Source: an uncultured Enterocloster sp. (GTDB lineage: Bacteria > Bacillota > Clostridia > Lachnospirales > Lachnospiraceae). From it: 5,095 nt of DNA. How positions within the stretch are numbered: position 1 is the first letter of the stretch; the number at the start of each line of letters is the position of its first letter. The notes beneath the pieces are model-generated. The model saw nothing but the letters and a program-made list of their open reading frames with translations. It did no database searches and was not told the DNA's origin. The stretch is from assembly GCA_944382045.1 (NCBI GenBank), contig CALWMT010000202.1, positions 1 to 5,095 on the forward strand, read 5' to 3'. A program made the translations under genes and the position numbers. Of this stretch, positions 1 to 5,095 are shown piece after piece.

Positions 1-48
1 TTTATCATATTCCTCAAAAATTTTCTCCAAGCCTTCTCTTATGTTCAC
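1..48 (-). CDS. 5' end of an unidentified gene (first 16 codons)
   Basis: A reading frame starts with GTG at 48-46 and runs off the left edge, giving MNIREGLEKIFEEYDK. A purine-rich GAGGGG lies at 64-59, ten bases before the start, which is a plausible though slightly distant ribosome binding site. The start is 32 bases after the stop of the nuclease remnant on the same strand. The opening residues, an amphipathic helix of the form IREGLEKIFEEY, resemble the N-termini of McrB-like or DUF3578-type restriction proteins, but 16 residues are far too few to assign a family. That similarity is only a hint. Confidence 0.45.
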   Translation of the reverse strand, partial: MNIREGLEKIFEEYDK

Positions 49-80
49 GTTTTTATTTCCCCTCGAATGCTTTTAATTAT

Positions 81-342
81 TTATCTCCACAAAACCTGGT
101 ACTCCATCTCGCACCTTTTCTTATCATGCGCCAGGCCCACACAAATAATCTCGCCGCTTATCCCAGCAAAATATTCATTCTCCAAAATCTGATTCAACGC
201 TTCTTTTTTTAGCTGCTCCAAATTTTCTCCCTGTTTAAACTCTACTATGACACTGGGATATTCTTTTGATAATGTCGTTCATATTATTAATTTTTAAAGC
301 TCTAAGCAATGCCAGAGCGGCTCCAGGAGATTACTTGTCACC
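81..342 (-). pseudogene. Decayed PD-(D/E)XK nuclease domain (3' remnant of the upstream AAA-ATPase gene)
   Basis: Downstream of the ATPase stop codon the nuclease half of the same family is still readable, but in several frames. From about 356 to 297 a +1 frame reads ELYKVTSN and then degenerates; this resembles the YxVxSNxExGxGRxD segment of the PF08011 (DUF1703) nuclease. From 278 to 81 another frame gives 65 codons with SKEYPSVIVEFKQGENL, then a helix (EALNQILENEYF) and the closing strand SGEIICVGLAHDKKRC, ending at TAA 83-81. The IVEFK segment is the (D/E)xK half of the catalytic motif. The stretch expected between the ATPase and YKVTSN, including the conserved SYHD-type region, is absent, and the GRxD catalytic aspartate cannot be recognised. 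I infer an internal deletion plus at least two frameshifts; no intact nuclease can be made. Confidence 0.8.
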
Positions 343-1605
343 TTATACAATTCCCCGCAAAGCCTCAAACATTTGCTGAAGGTCTAACCCCTCAATCCCA
401 GCGATCTCCGATACCAGCACTTGAAACTCCGCCATCACCTCATCATTCGGAATCCGTACCACAAAGGTATTAGCGTCTATCCTCCGTTTAATTGTCAGAT
501 AGCCGGAATTTACCAGCAGCCCCCACAGACTGTAGTTGCTGTCCCGCTCAATATACGAGGTTTCCAGCGTCAGCCATACCGGAACTTCTTCTCCCATAAC
601 GAGGCGGTCAAAATCATCCCAGAAACGCCGGTCCGCCTCTTTTAACGCCTTGCGGACCAGCTTATTTGAGGATGTATTGACCCAATAATTGTCCAAAACT
701 CCCGAATCCGCAAAATTAAGCAGAGACCATGGATTATAGACCTCCGTATTTCCAAACAAATATCCATCATACTTTTTCTTCACATCAGCATTCAGCGCAA
801 GGCCATATTCCTTCAGCAGCTGTTCTGCTTCTCTCTCTGTAATACCGAAACAGTCCCCATAGGAATTGTGAAATACTGTATATACCCGCGCATTGTTGAA
901 CTGGAAAAAAATGCTCTCCTTAGCCACCCGCTGCACCCCTGTCAGCAGCGCCTGTCCTAAAAAGGGGTTGCCCTTCATAGCCGCTCCATAAAGGTTGGAA
1001 AAGAAATTCCCCACTTCCTCATGGAATCCGCCCTCATAGCTGCTCATAATCGGCTGGTCGTATTCATCAATCAGAAGTATAGGCGCCATCTGATAGTACT
1101 CATTTACCATCCGTATGATATCGGAGAGCGCCGACGACAAATAAATAAAGGGCACATCCCGCTTCATCAAATTTTCGTACATTTCTAAAAACCGAATCGC
1201 GCTGAATCGGCTGCGATCCAGCTTATCTCCCAGCAGCTCCCGATACCGGCCGTATTCCTCCAAAAGCGCCAGCTTCAGCTGAACAGTCAGTTCTTCGCTT
1301 GTACTCCCCTTGCAATTTTTAAATGTAAAATAGAGAACCGGCCGGCTGTTCAGCAGAGATGCGTACTCCGTTTTCATAATATACAGCCCTTGAAACAGTT
1401 CGCGACTGTCCCTCGTGATATCAAAGAATTCCCTCAGCATGGTCATATTCAGCGTCTTGCCGAAACGCCTTGGCCGGGCAATCAAGGAAACCTCATCTCC
1501 AATTTCAATGAAGTCCTGGATCATACGCGACTTATCAATATAGTAACAGTCTTTCTGTCGCACTTTTCTAAAATCATCCATCCCAATCGGCAGCCGTTTT
1601 CTCAT
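343..1605 (-). CDS. AAA-ATPase-like protein, truncated before its nuclease domain
   Basis: This 420-residue protein belongs to the AAA-ATPase-like (PF09820) family, normally fused to a C-terminal PD-(D/E)XK nuclease (PF08011/DUF1703). Visible features are the N-terminal signature LPIGMDDFRKVRQKDCYYIDKS (residues 5-26), a Walker A-like ARPRRFGKT (43-51), a Walker B ILLIDEYD (176-183), a sensor-like LLTGVQRVAKES (220-231) and the family motifs YDGYLFG (279-285) and YNPWSLLNF (290-298). The ATG at 1605 is supported by AGGAGGT at 1617-1611, five bases away. Full-length members are usually well over 500 residues; here the frame stops just after LQQMFEALRG, and nuclease remnants follow. The family is abundant and often multi-copy in gut anaerobes, and its biological role is poorly defined, although mobile-element or defence roles have been suggested. 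The ATPase part looks intact, so a nuclease-less protein may be made, but the locus is best regarded as a pseudogene. Confidence 0.88.
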   Translation of the reverse strand: MRKRLPIGMDDFRKVRQKDCYYIDKSRMIQDFIEIGDEVSLIARPRRFGKTLNMTMLREFFDITRDSRELFQGLYIMKTEYASLLNSRPVLYFTFKNCKGSTSEELTVQLKLALLEEYGRYRELLGDKLDRSRFSAIRFLEMYENLMKRDVPFIYLSSALSDIIRMVNEYYQMAPILLIDEYDQPIMSSYEGGFHEEVGNFFSNLYGAAMKGNPFLGQALLTGVQRVAKESIFFQFNNARVYTVFHNSYGDCFGITEREAEQLLKEYGLALNADVKKKYDGYLFGNTEVYNPWSLLNFADSGVLDNYWVNTSSNKLVRKALKEADRRFWDDFDRLVMGEEVPVWLTLETSYIERDSNYSLWGLLVNSGYLTIKRRIDANTFVVRIPNDEVMAEFQVLVSEIAGIEGLDLQQMFEALRGIV

Positions 1606-1633
1606 CCCGGACCTCCTTCCATACCTTTACCTA

Positions 1634-1663
1634 ATTATAGCAGTTACCGCACCGCTAAAACAA
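1634..1663 (-). promoter_or_regulatory. Sigma-A-type promoter for the AAA-ATPase gene
   Basis: On the minus strand TTGTTT (1663-1658) is followed after 18 bases by a perfect TATAAT (1639-1634), preceded by TG one base upstream (extended -10, TGCTATAAT). It lies 28 bases before the ATG at 1605, so the leader would be short. The sequence is seen directly; promoter function is inferred. Confidence 0.65.
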
Positions 1664-1725
1664 GACCAACTTGATGTTTCCCTCATCCCGCAACCAAGGG
1701 GAATCGTAACAATTCAGGCGGCGGG

Positions 1726-1812
1726 CATACCCCAAAGGGCACCTAGTCTTCTTGCCCGGCCAAAGGCCGGACAAGAAGCATCGGATGTCCATACCCCGGA
1801 GGGCACCTAGTC
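1726..1812. repeat. Two copies of a 23-bp motif, 64 bp apart
   Basis: Positions 1726-1748 and 1790-1812 share CATACCCC, then three variable bases, then GGGCACCTAGTC, matching at 21 of 23 positions. The two differences (AAA versus GGA) both fall in the triloop of a possible small CCC/GGG hairpin, while the stem is unchanged. The sequences around the two copies are unrelated and form different stems. This conservation of an internal motif with variable surrounding stems suggests a dispersed structured repeat; function is unknown. Confidence 0.75.
1748..1778. other. Strong GC-rich hairpin inside the repeat block
   Basis: CTTCTTG (1748-1754) pairs with CAAGAAG (1772-1778), and CCGGCC (1756-1761) pairs with GGCCGG (1765-1770), separated by one C/A mismatch (1755/1771) and closed by an AAA loop. 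No T-tract follows on either strand, so it is not a typical intrinsic terminator. It sits between the two 23-bp motif copies. Confidence 0.75.
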
Positions 1813-1817
1813 CGATG
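1779..1817. other. Stem enclosing the second copy of the 23-bp motif
   Basis: CATCGGA (1779-1785) and TCCGATG (1811-1817) form a perfect 7-bp stem whose 25-base loop holds almost all of the second motif copy. It follows hairpin 1748-1778 without a gap, so the two would stack as consecutive stem-loops. Confidence 0.65.
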
Positions 1818-1818
1818 T

Positions 1819-1879
1819 GCAGGAAGGGGAAAAATCTTGCTTACAAGCAAGCTTGACGCCAGATTTTTCCCCTTCCTGC
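1819..1879. repeat. Perfect 19-bp inverted repeat
   Basis: GCAGGAAGGGGAAAAATCT at 1819-1837 is the exact reverse complement of 1861-1879. The 23-base spacer itself contains a nested palindrome (TTGCTT, AC, AAGCAA around 1837-1850). The right arm overlaps the terminal inverted repeat by three bases. The arm reads GGGGAAAAAT on one side and ATTTTTCCCC on the other, giving a very stable hairpin on either strand but no T-tract after it. It would strongly hinder transcription entering the ATPase leader from the Nudix side. Confidence 0.85.
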
Positions 1880-1906
1880 CCGCCGTCTGAACTGTTACGG
1901 GGAATC

Positions 1907-1961
1907 AAAAAGAAGGGACAAACCCACGCCCGCAGGCAAGCCTGCCGCATGCTTTGTCCCT
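1907..1961 (-). terminator. Probable intrinsic terminator of the Nudix gene
   Basis: On the minus strand AGGGACAAA (1961-1953) pairs with TTTGTCCCT (1922-1914). The spacer holds a second small hairpin (GCAGG 1932-1936 with CCTGC 1941-1945), and the stem is followed by a T-rich run TTCTTTTTG (1914-1907 region). It begins 25 bases after the Nudix stop. The main stem is only moderately GC-rich and the loop is long, so efficiency is uncertain. Confidence 0.6.
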
Positions 1962-1967
1962 CTTTAT

Positions 1968-1986
1968 CCGCTGTCTGAACTGTCAC
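1968..1986. repeat. Third copy of the element end sequence
   Basis: Read on the minus strand from 1986 this begins GTGACAGTTCAGACAGCGG and matches the right-hand terminal repeat (read from 1898) at 17 of 19 positions, in the same orientation. Its first base is also the final G of the Nudix TAG stop codon (1988-1986). It could be the end of an older, larger or nested copy of the element, with the terminator hairpin as its interior. Confidence 0.6.
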
Positions 1987-2438
1987 TAAAAATACTTCTT
2001 GCTGCCCCAAAGGTTACTCTTCTTAAGGTCCAGATACTCGTTGTAGGCCTTCTCCAGAATCTGCTTCTCATTGGAGAATTTCAACAGATGGTAGGCCTCG
2101 TAGTATTTGTAATACCCGGAATCCAGAAAGTATTCCTCCCGCTGTGGTTTGCTGTAATAGCTGTCGGCCATCATCAAATACCAGTGCACGTCCTTCTCCA
2201 CCACATCCTGTGGTGTATTGAAGGAATATTGGCTCTTGCCGATGTACTTGATAATGGAAGCGCTGACGCCGGTCTCCTCTTTGACCTCCCTGAGCGCCGT
2301 CTCCTTATACTCCTCGCCAGCTTCTACCGTTCCCTTAGGCAAGACCCAGCCCTCATACTTGTTCCTGTAATTCTTATACAGAACCAGAATCTTCCCACGA
2401 AATATAACCACACCGCCGCAGCTCGTTGCTTCAATCAT
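1986..2438 (-). CDS. Nudix hydrolase
   Basis: This is a 150-residue cytoplasmic Nudix protein, which would use Mg2+ or Mn2+ to hydrolyse a nucleoside diphosphate linked to another group. The Nudix box is complete: G36, E42, R50, E51, E54, E55, G57 and V58 fit GX5EX7REUXEEXGU exactly. It is preceded by GWVLPKG (30-36), a form common in diadenosine polyphosphate and diphosphoinositol-type Nudix enzymes, so a dinucleotide polyphosphate is a possible substrate, but this is not determinable here. The C-terminal third is unusually tyrosine-rich (about residues 93-115) and ends in a helix (EKQILEKAYNEYLDLKK). The length is normal for a single-domain member. The ATG at 2438 is supported by AGGAGGG at 2451-2445. 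A promoter lies just upstream and a terminator just downstream, so it is probably monocistronic. The stop codon overlaps the end of a repeat, and the last residues could have been altered by that insertion. Confidence 0.93.
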   Translation of the reverse strand: MIEATSCGGVVIFRGKILVLYKNYRNKYEGWVLPKGTVEAGEEYKETALREVKEETGVSASIIKYIGKSQYSFNTPQDVVEKDVHWYLMMADSYYSKPQREEYFLDSGYYKYYEAYHLLKFSNEKQILEKAYNEYLDLKKSNLWGSKKYF

Positions 2439-2508
2439 TGCAATCCCTCCTGGTTTTGGTGTGAACCCGGCCTATGCTTGTGATTATGCATAAACCATAA
2501 CTGGCTTT

Positions 2509-2537
2509 AGTATACAACTTTTACAAAAGATATGCAA
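2509..2537 (-). promoter_or_regulatory. Sigma-A-type promoter for the Nudix gene
   Basis: TTGCAT (2537-2532) and TATACT (2514-2509) on the minus strand are separated by exactly 17 bases, close to the ideal spacing. They lie about 70 bases upstream of the Nudix ATG and downstream of the broken regulator, so the Nudix gene can be transcribed independently. The rest of the 2439-2591 gap holds the leader and nothing else I can name. Confidence 0.65.
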
Positions 2538-2591
2538 GGATTACTTTCTCCACGTTTCATCTGCTCCTACCCGGAATGCAACAGACGAATA

Positions 2592-3403
2592 CTATACCCG
2601 TATATACTTTTGTTTTCCGCTGTTCGGCTTTTCAGGAATCGTCCGCCTAATCATATTATTCTGAATCATTGGCTTAATAATATGTTTCCTGAAATATTCT
2701 GCTGTTTTAATAGAGCAGAATTCCTGCATTTCCTTACGGCTCCTTGGGATTGAACAAAATTCAATCAACGCTGCCAGCTTATCATCTGACAGTCTGACTT
2801 GCGTATCAGCTTCCGTATCAGCTTCCGTACCAGCTTGCGTAGTCGGCCCAACCATAATTGTCACTGCCCGATTTAGTGGAATTGTTGTACGAAAAATATC
2901 GCCCTCCCAAAATTCTGGTTCTGCTCCTGAATATAGCCTCGTATATTTATAAGTATTCCTCATACCTGATCCCAATTCATCTGCAAGACCAATCTCTCGA
3001 AACACCTTTGAGATTGCAGGATTCTTTGGAAATGGTTCAAAACTTGAAAGTCTCAGTGCTCCATAACCATGAGAGCGGCTGCTATTTTCTGTAAAAATAC
3101 GTTCTTTTTCGATAACCAATTTTGCCACATACGCGCTGGAAAAATCTCTGTGCGCCAACAGATTTGAGACTTATTGACTGCAGTTACAAAATCCTTTTTC
3201 ATGCGCTCAACGCAATCTGGCCTTATTCCAAGAATTGTACCGTTATCTTTTACACCAAGAAAAATGTGTCCCCCATCGCGATTAGAAAAAGCGCAGACAG
3301 TATCATAAACATCTTTTGTGATATCCGTTGTAGATTTTTTAAATTCTACAGTATGGCCCTCTCCTTGCTCTATTATAGCTAAAAGCTCCGATGGCAGCAT
3401 CAT
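2592..3403 (-). pseudogene. AlbA_2/DUF4062-like ATP-binding transcriptional regulator, internally deleted and frameshifted
   Basis: Two pieces of one protein family lie in different frames. The first (3403 to about 3161, 81 residues) is an AlbA_2 (PF04326, formerly AAA_4) N-terminus with TVEFKKS (18-24) and CAFSNRDGGHIFLGVKDNG (37-55). The second (about 3161 to 2592) carries the C-terminal part: LLAHRDFSSAYVAKLVIE, IFTENSSRSHG, FPKNPAISKVFREIGLADELGSGM and YSGAEPEFWEGDIFRTTIPL, then a repeated TEAD linker and a winged-helix-like tail ending at TAG 2594-2592. Full-length relatives have roughly 200 more residues between these parts; here VNKSQI runs directly into LLAHRDF near 3161, and the join changes frame. 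The first frame continues out of phase for 35 residues before stopping. The ATG at 3403 has AAGGAG at 3419-3414. The gene follows the molybdenum hydroxylase by 42 bases and may be cotranscribed. No working regulator is expected. (The DUF4062 label is a loose alternative; AlbA_2 fits better.). Confidence 0.85.
2803..2838. repeat. 12-bp tandem repeat, three units, within the broken regulator
   Basis: GTATCAGCTTCC occurs at 2803-2814 and 2815-2826 exactly, and a diverged unit GTACCAGCTTGC follows at 2827-2838. On the coding (minus) strand the units give a repeated four-residue TEAD/TQAG pattern in the linker between the ATP-binding part and the C-terminal winged helix. Relatives of this family often carry a similar four-residue repeat (for example TPQV) at this place, so it is probably a slippage-prone spacer rather than a DNA-binding site. 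Confidence 0.8.
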
Positions 3404-3445
3404 ATCGCACTTTCTCCTTTTTTATCAAAGATATGACATCAAGCC

Positions 3446-5095
3446 TCACTTTCTCCCATGCATCCCCCAAAACACCTTCTCCGCCGTAATGGGCAGCTCC
3501 CGCACCCGCACGCCCACCGCATGGTACACTGCGTCCGCAATGGCCGGGGACGGGGTGTTGATCACGATCTCGCCGATGGACTTAGCCCCAAAGGGCCCTG
3601 TGGGCTCATAGCTGGTCTCAAACTCCACCCGAACCTTTCCGATGTCCAGCCGGGTGGGAACCTTGTACTGCATAAAGGAATTCTCAAACATCTGGCCGCG
3701 CTCCGAGTAGGTCACCTCCTCGTACAGCGCCATGCCGATGCCCTGAACCAGGCCGCCCTCGGTCTGCACCCGGGCCAGATTGATGTTGAGGGGCGTTCCG
3801 CAGTCCACCGCCGCCGCAAAATTGAGAAGCTCCACCTGGCCGGTCTCTGTATCCACCTCTACCTCGGCCGCTCCCGCCATAAAGGGCGGCGGGGATACCG
3901 GGGAGGTGTGGGACACGGTAACCTGCAGGGCGTCCTCGTTAAAGCACATGGCCCGGTTGGCGATATCCTTTAAAGAAATCTCCTCCATGGCCCCGGCCTC
4001 AGCTCCGGAGGCGTCCGTGGAAGACGTCCCGCCCGATCTGGCTGCGCCGGAGGCATCCCCAACCGCAGCCAAGCCATCCCCCGCCGCCCGGAGCCGCCGC
4101 ACGGTCCGCCCGTCAAAGGCCAGCTCGTCCGGGCTGCATTCCAGGTATTTCGCCGCCTTGTCAATAATCCTTTCCCTCAGCTCCTGGCAGGCCTTCACCA
4201 CCGCCATTCCCGTGAGATAGGCTGTGCTGGAAGCGTAGGATCCGGAATCATAGGGAGATATATCCGTGTCCACGCCGTAAACCACAATGTCGTCCGGATC
4301 GCACTCCAGGCACTCTGCGGCCACCTGGGCCAGGGTGGTGTCGCAGCCCGTTCCCATGTCCGCCGCGCCGATGATCAGGCTGTAAAACCCGTCGTCATTC
4401 ACCTTGATAGTGGCCCCGGCCACATCCACCCCGGCTATGGCCGAGCCCTGCATAGCCATGGCCAGGCCCACGGCCCGCACCTTTCCATTTCCCATATCCT
4501 TTCTGGGATAAATGCCGTCCCAGCCAATCATCTCCTTCACCCGGGCCACGCACCGGTCCAGGGCGCAGCTGTCCGTCCGCTCTCCGTAATAGGCGGGCAT
4601 CACCTGGCCCTGGCGGACCATATTTTTCTCACGGAAGGCCACCGGATCCATCCCCGCCTTCTCCGCCAGCTCCGTGATGGCGCTCTCCACGGCGAAAATT
4701 CCCTGGGTGGCCCCGTAGCCCCGGTACGCCCCGGCGGACATCCGGTTGGTATACACCACATCGTAGGCAAAGCGGAAGGCCTTCGGCGTCCCATAGAGGG
4801 GAATCGACTTGTGGCCGGACAGGCCCACCGTAGTAGGCCCGTGCTCCCCGTAGGCCCCTGTGTTGGATAAGGTGTACACATCCAGGGCCTTTAAGATCCC
4901 CTTGCTGTCGCAGCCAGCCTTCACCCGCACCTCCATCTCGTGCCGGGGGGAGGCAGCGATCTGGGACTCATAGCGGCTGTAAACCATCTTGGCCGGCTTT
5001 CCCGTCTTCATTGTGACCACCGCCGGGTAGATCTCAGCCACCACCGTCTGCTTTGCCCCGAAGCCGCCGCCGATGCGGGGCTTGATCACCCGGAT
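3446..5095 (-). CDS. Xanthine dehydrogenase-family molybdopterin-binding subunit (N-terminus outside window)
   Basis: The frame is open to the right edge and starts mid-gene with IRVIKPRIGGGFGAKQ; 549 residues are visible, while full-length members have roughly 750-850. It is the large, catalytic subunit of a molybdenum hydroxylase, which hydroxylates purines or related N-heterocycles or aldehydes using water, working with FAD and 2Fe-2S subunits not in this window. Counting from the first visible codon: GGGFGAKQ (9-16) contacts the Mo cofactor; AYRGYG (123-128) holds R125, equivalent to bovine XDH Arg880; MGTGCDTTLAQVAAE (247-261) and DSGSYASSTAYLTG (283-296) are cofactor loops; GAKSIGE (503-509) supplies the catalytic glutamate E509 (bovine Glu1261). 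Bovine Glu802 is replaced by Q16, as in some bacterial XdhA-like proteins, so the substrate is uncertain. A Gly/Ala/Ser/Asp-rich segment at about 337-370 looks like an inserted linker. Codon use is visibly GC-rich compared with the genes downstream. The stop is TGA at 3448-3446. It appears functional; an xdhA-like name is possible but not certain. Confidence 0.92.
   Translation of the reverse strand: MRVIKPRIGGGFGAKQTVVAEIYPAVVTMKTGKPAKMVYSRYESQIAASPRHEMEVRVKAGCDSKGILKALDVYTLSNTGAYGEHGPTTVGLSGHKSIPLYGTPKAFRFAYDVVYTNRMSAGAYRGYGATQGIFAVESAITELAEKAGMDPVAFREKNMVRQGQVMPAYYGERTDSCALDRCVARVKEMIGWDGIYPRKDMGNGKVRAVGLAMAMQGSAIAGVDVAGATIKVNDDGFYSLIIGAADMGTGCDTTLAQVAAECLECDPDDIVVYGVDTDISPYDSGSYASSTAYLTGMAVVKACQELRERIIDKAAKYLECSPDELAFDGRTVRRLRAAGDGLAAVGDASGAARSGGTSSTDASGAEAGAMEEISLKDIANRAMCFNEDALQVTVSHTSPVSPPPFMAGAAEVEVDTETGQVELLNFAAAVDCGTPLNINLARVQTEGGLVQGIGMALYEEVTYSERGQMFENSFMQYKVPTRLDIGKVRVEFETSYEPTGPFGAKSIGEIVINTPSPAIADAVYHAVGVRVRELPITAEKVFWGMHGRK

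Larger units (their letters stand above)
1706..1898. mobile_element. MITE-like element of 193 bp with 22-bp terminal inverted repeats
   Basis: The left end (1706-1727) begins GTAACAATTCAG. The reverse complement of the right end (1877-1898) begins GTAACAGTTCAG. The two 22-base arms match at 20 positions. Immediately outside both tips is the 8-bp repeat GGGGAATC. The interior has no convincing coding frame and consists of hairpins and a repeated motif. Ends beginning GTAA together with 8-bp target duplications are known features of the IS66 family, so a non-autonomous IS66-derived element is a reasonable inference, but no transposase is present to confirm it. A family of structured intergenic repeats not moved by a transposase is the main alternative. 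Confidence 0.6.
1698..1906. repeat. 8-bp direct repeats flanking the putative small transposable element
   Basis: GGGGAATC occurs at 1698-1705 and again, in the same orientation, at 1899-1906. Each copy directly abuts the outer tip of one arm of the inverted repeat (GTAAC at 1706 and GTTAC ending at 1898). This is the geometry of a target-site duplication. An alternative is that the second copy belongs to the adjacent terminator module and the match is coincidental. Confidence 0.6.

Noticed and set aside
1698..1986. CRISPR array
   Set aside because: The repeats are inverted or paired, with only two copies of the 23-bp motif and no regular spacer series; no cas gene is present.
1807..2010. 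67-codon minus-strand frame across the repeat block
   Set aside because: It is made almost entirely of hairpin arms and repeated motifs and overlaps the end of the Nudix gene in another frame. There is no family similarity, so it was not called a gene.
2088..2483. 131-codon plus-strand open frame opposite the Nudix gene
   Set aside because: The minus-strand frame carries a perfect Nudix box, ribosome binding site and promoter; the plus-strand product is a hydrophobic shadow without family features.
2439..2591. Riboswitch or small RNA upstream of the Nudix gene
   Set aside because: The leader after the promoter is about 65 bases, with no strong stem-loop and no recognisable conserved aptamer sequence.
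2803..2838. Iterons or operator sites in the 12-bp tandem repeat
   Set aside because: The repeat is in frame within a coding sequence and gives the four-residue linker repeat known for this regulator family, so a protein-level explanation is enough.
3053..3158. Two overlapping separate genes in the AlbA_2 region
   Set aside because: The extra 35 residues after VNKSQI in the first frame have no family similarity, while the other frame continues with conserved AlbA_2-family sequence from the same point. One deleted, frameshifted gene explains both.
3458..3973. Long open frame on the plus strand opposite the XDH gene, and a second at 3780-4220
   Set aside because: They lie antisense to a well-conserved coding region whose GC-rich third positions leave few stops. 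The translations show no recognisable family and no good ribosome binding site.

Overview
The window looks like part of a chromosome from a gut-type Firmicute, most likely a Lachnospiraceae/Clostridium relative. The basis is strong AGGAGG-type ribosome binding sites, sigma-A-like promoters, and the protein families present: an AAA-ATPase/PD-(D/E)XK fusion family, an AlbA_2 ATP-binding regulator family, a Clostridia-style Nudix protein and a molybdenum hydroxylase. This placement is inferred from family knowledge, not from a marker gene. Every credible gene lies on the minus strand, so transcription runs from high to low coordinates.

In transcription order: (1) 5095-3446 is the C-terminal two thirds of a molybdopterin-binding xanthine dehydrogenase-family subunit, GC-rich and apparently intact where visible. 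(2) 3403-2592, 42 bases downstream, is an AlbA_2-type ATP-binding transcriptional regulator broken by an internal deletion that also shifts the frame. (3) 2438-1986 is an intact 150-residue Nudix hydrolase with its own promoter and a probable terminator. (4) 1986-1698 is a dense block of inverted and direct repeats. Its core (1706-1898) has terminal inverted repeats starting GTAAC and is flanked by an 8-bp direct repeat, as expected of a small non-autonomous transposable element. (5) 1605-343 is an AAA-ATPase-like protein with its own promoter and strong ribosome binding site. Its C-terminal PD-(D/E)XK nuclease half survives only as frameshifted fragments at 342-81. (6) 48-1 is the first 16 codons of another gene leaving the window.

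The genes do not form an obvious pathway. The molybdenum hydroxylase belongs to an operon lying mainly beyond the right edge. The rest reads as accessory sequence undergoing decay: two multi-domain genes have each lost a central segment, and repeats have accumulated between two transcription units. I see no convincing new multi-gene system. The most original signal is the 1698-1988 repeat block: a possible IS66-like MITE carrying strong hairpins, a twice-repeated 23-base motif whose only differences fall in a predicted triloop, and a third end-like sequence whose terminal base is the last base of the Nudix stop codon.
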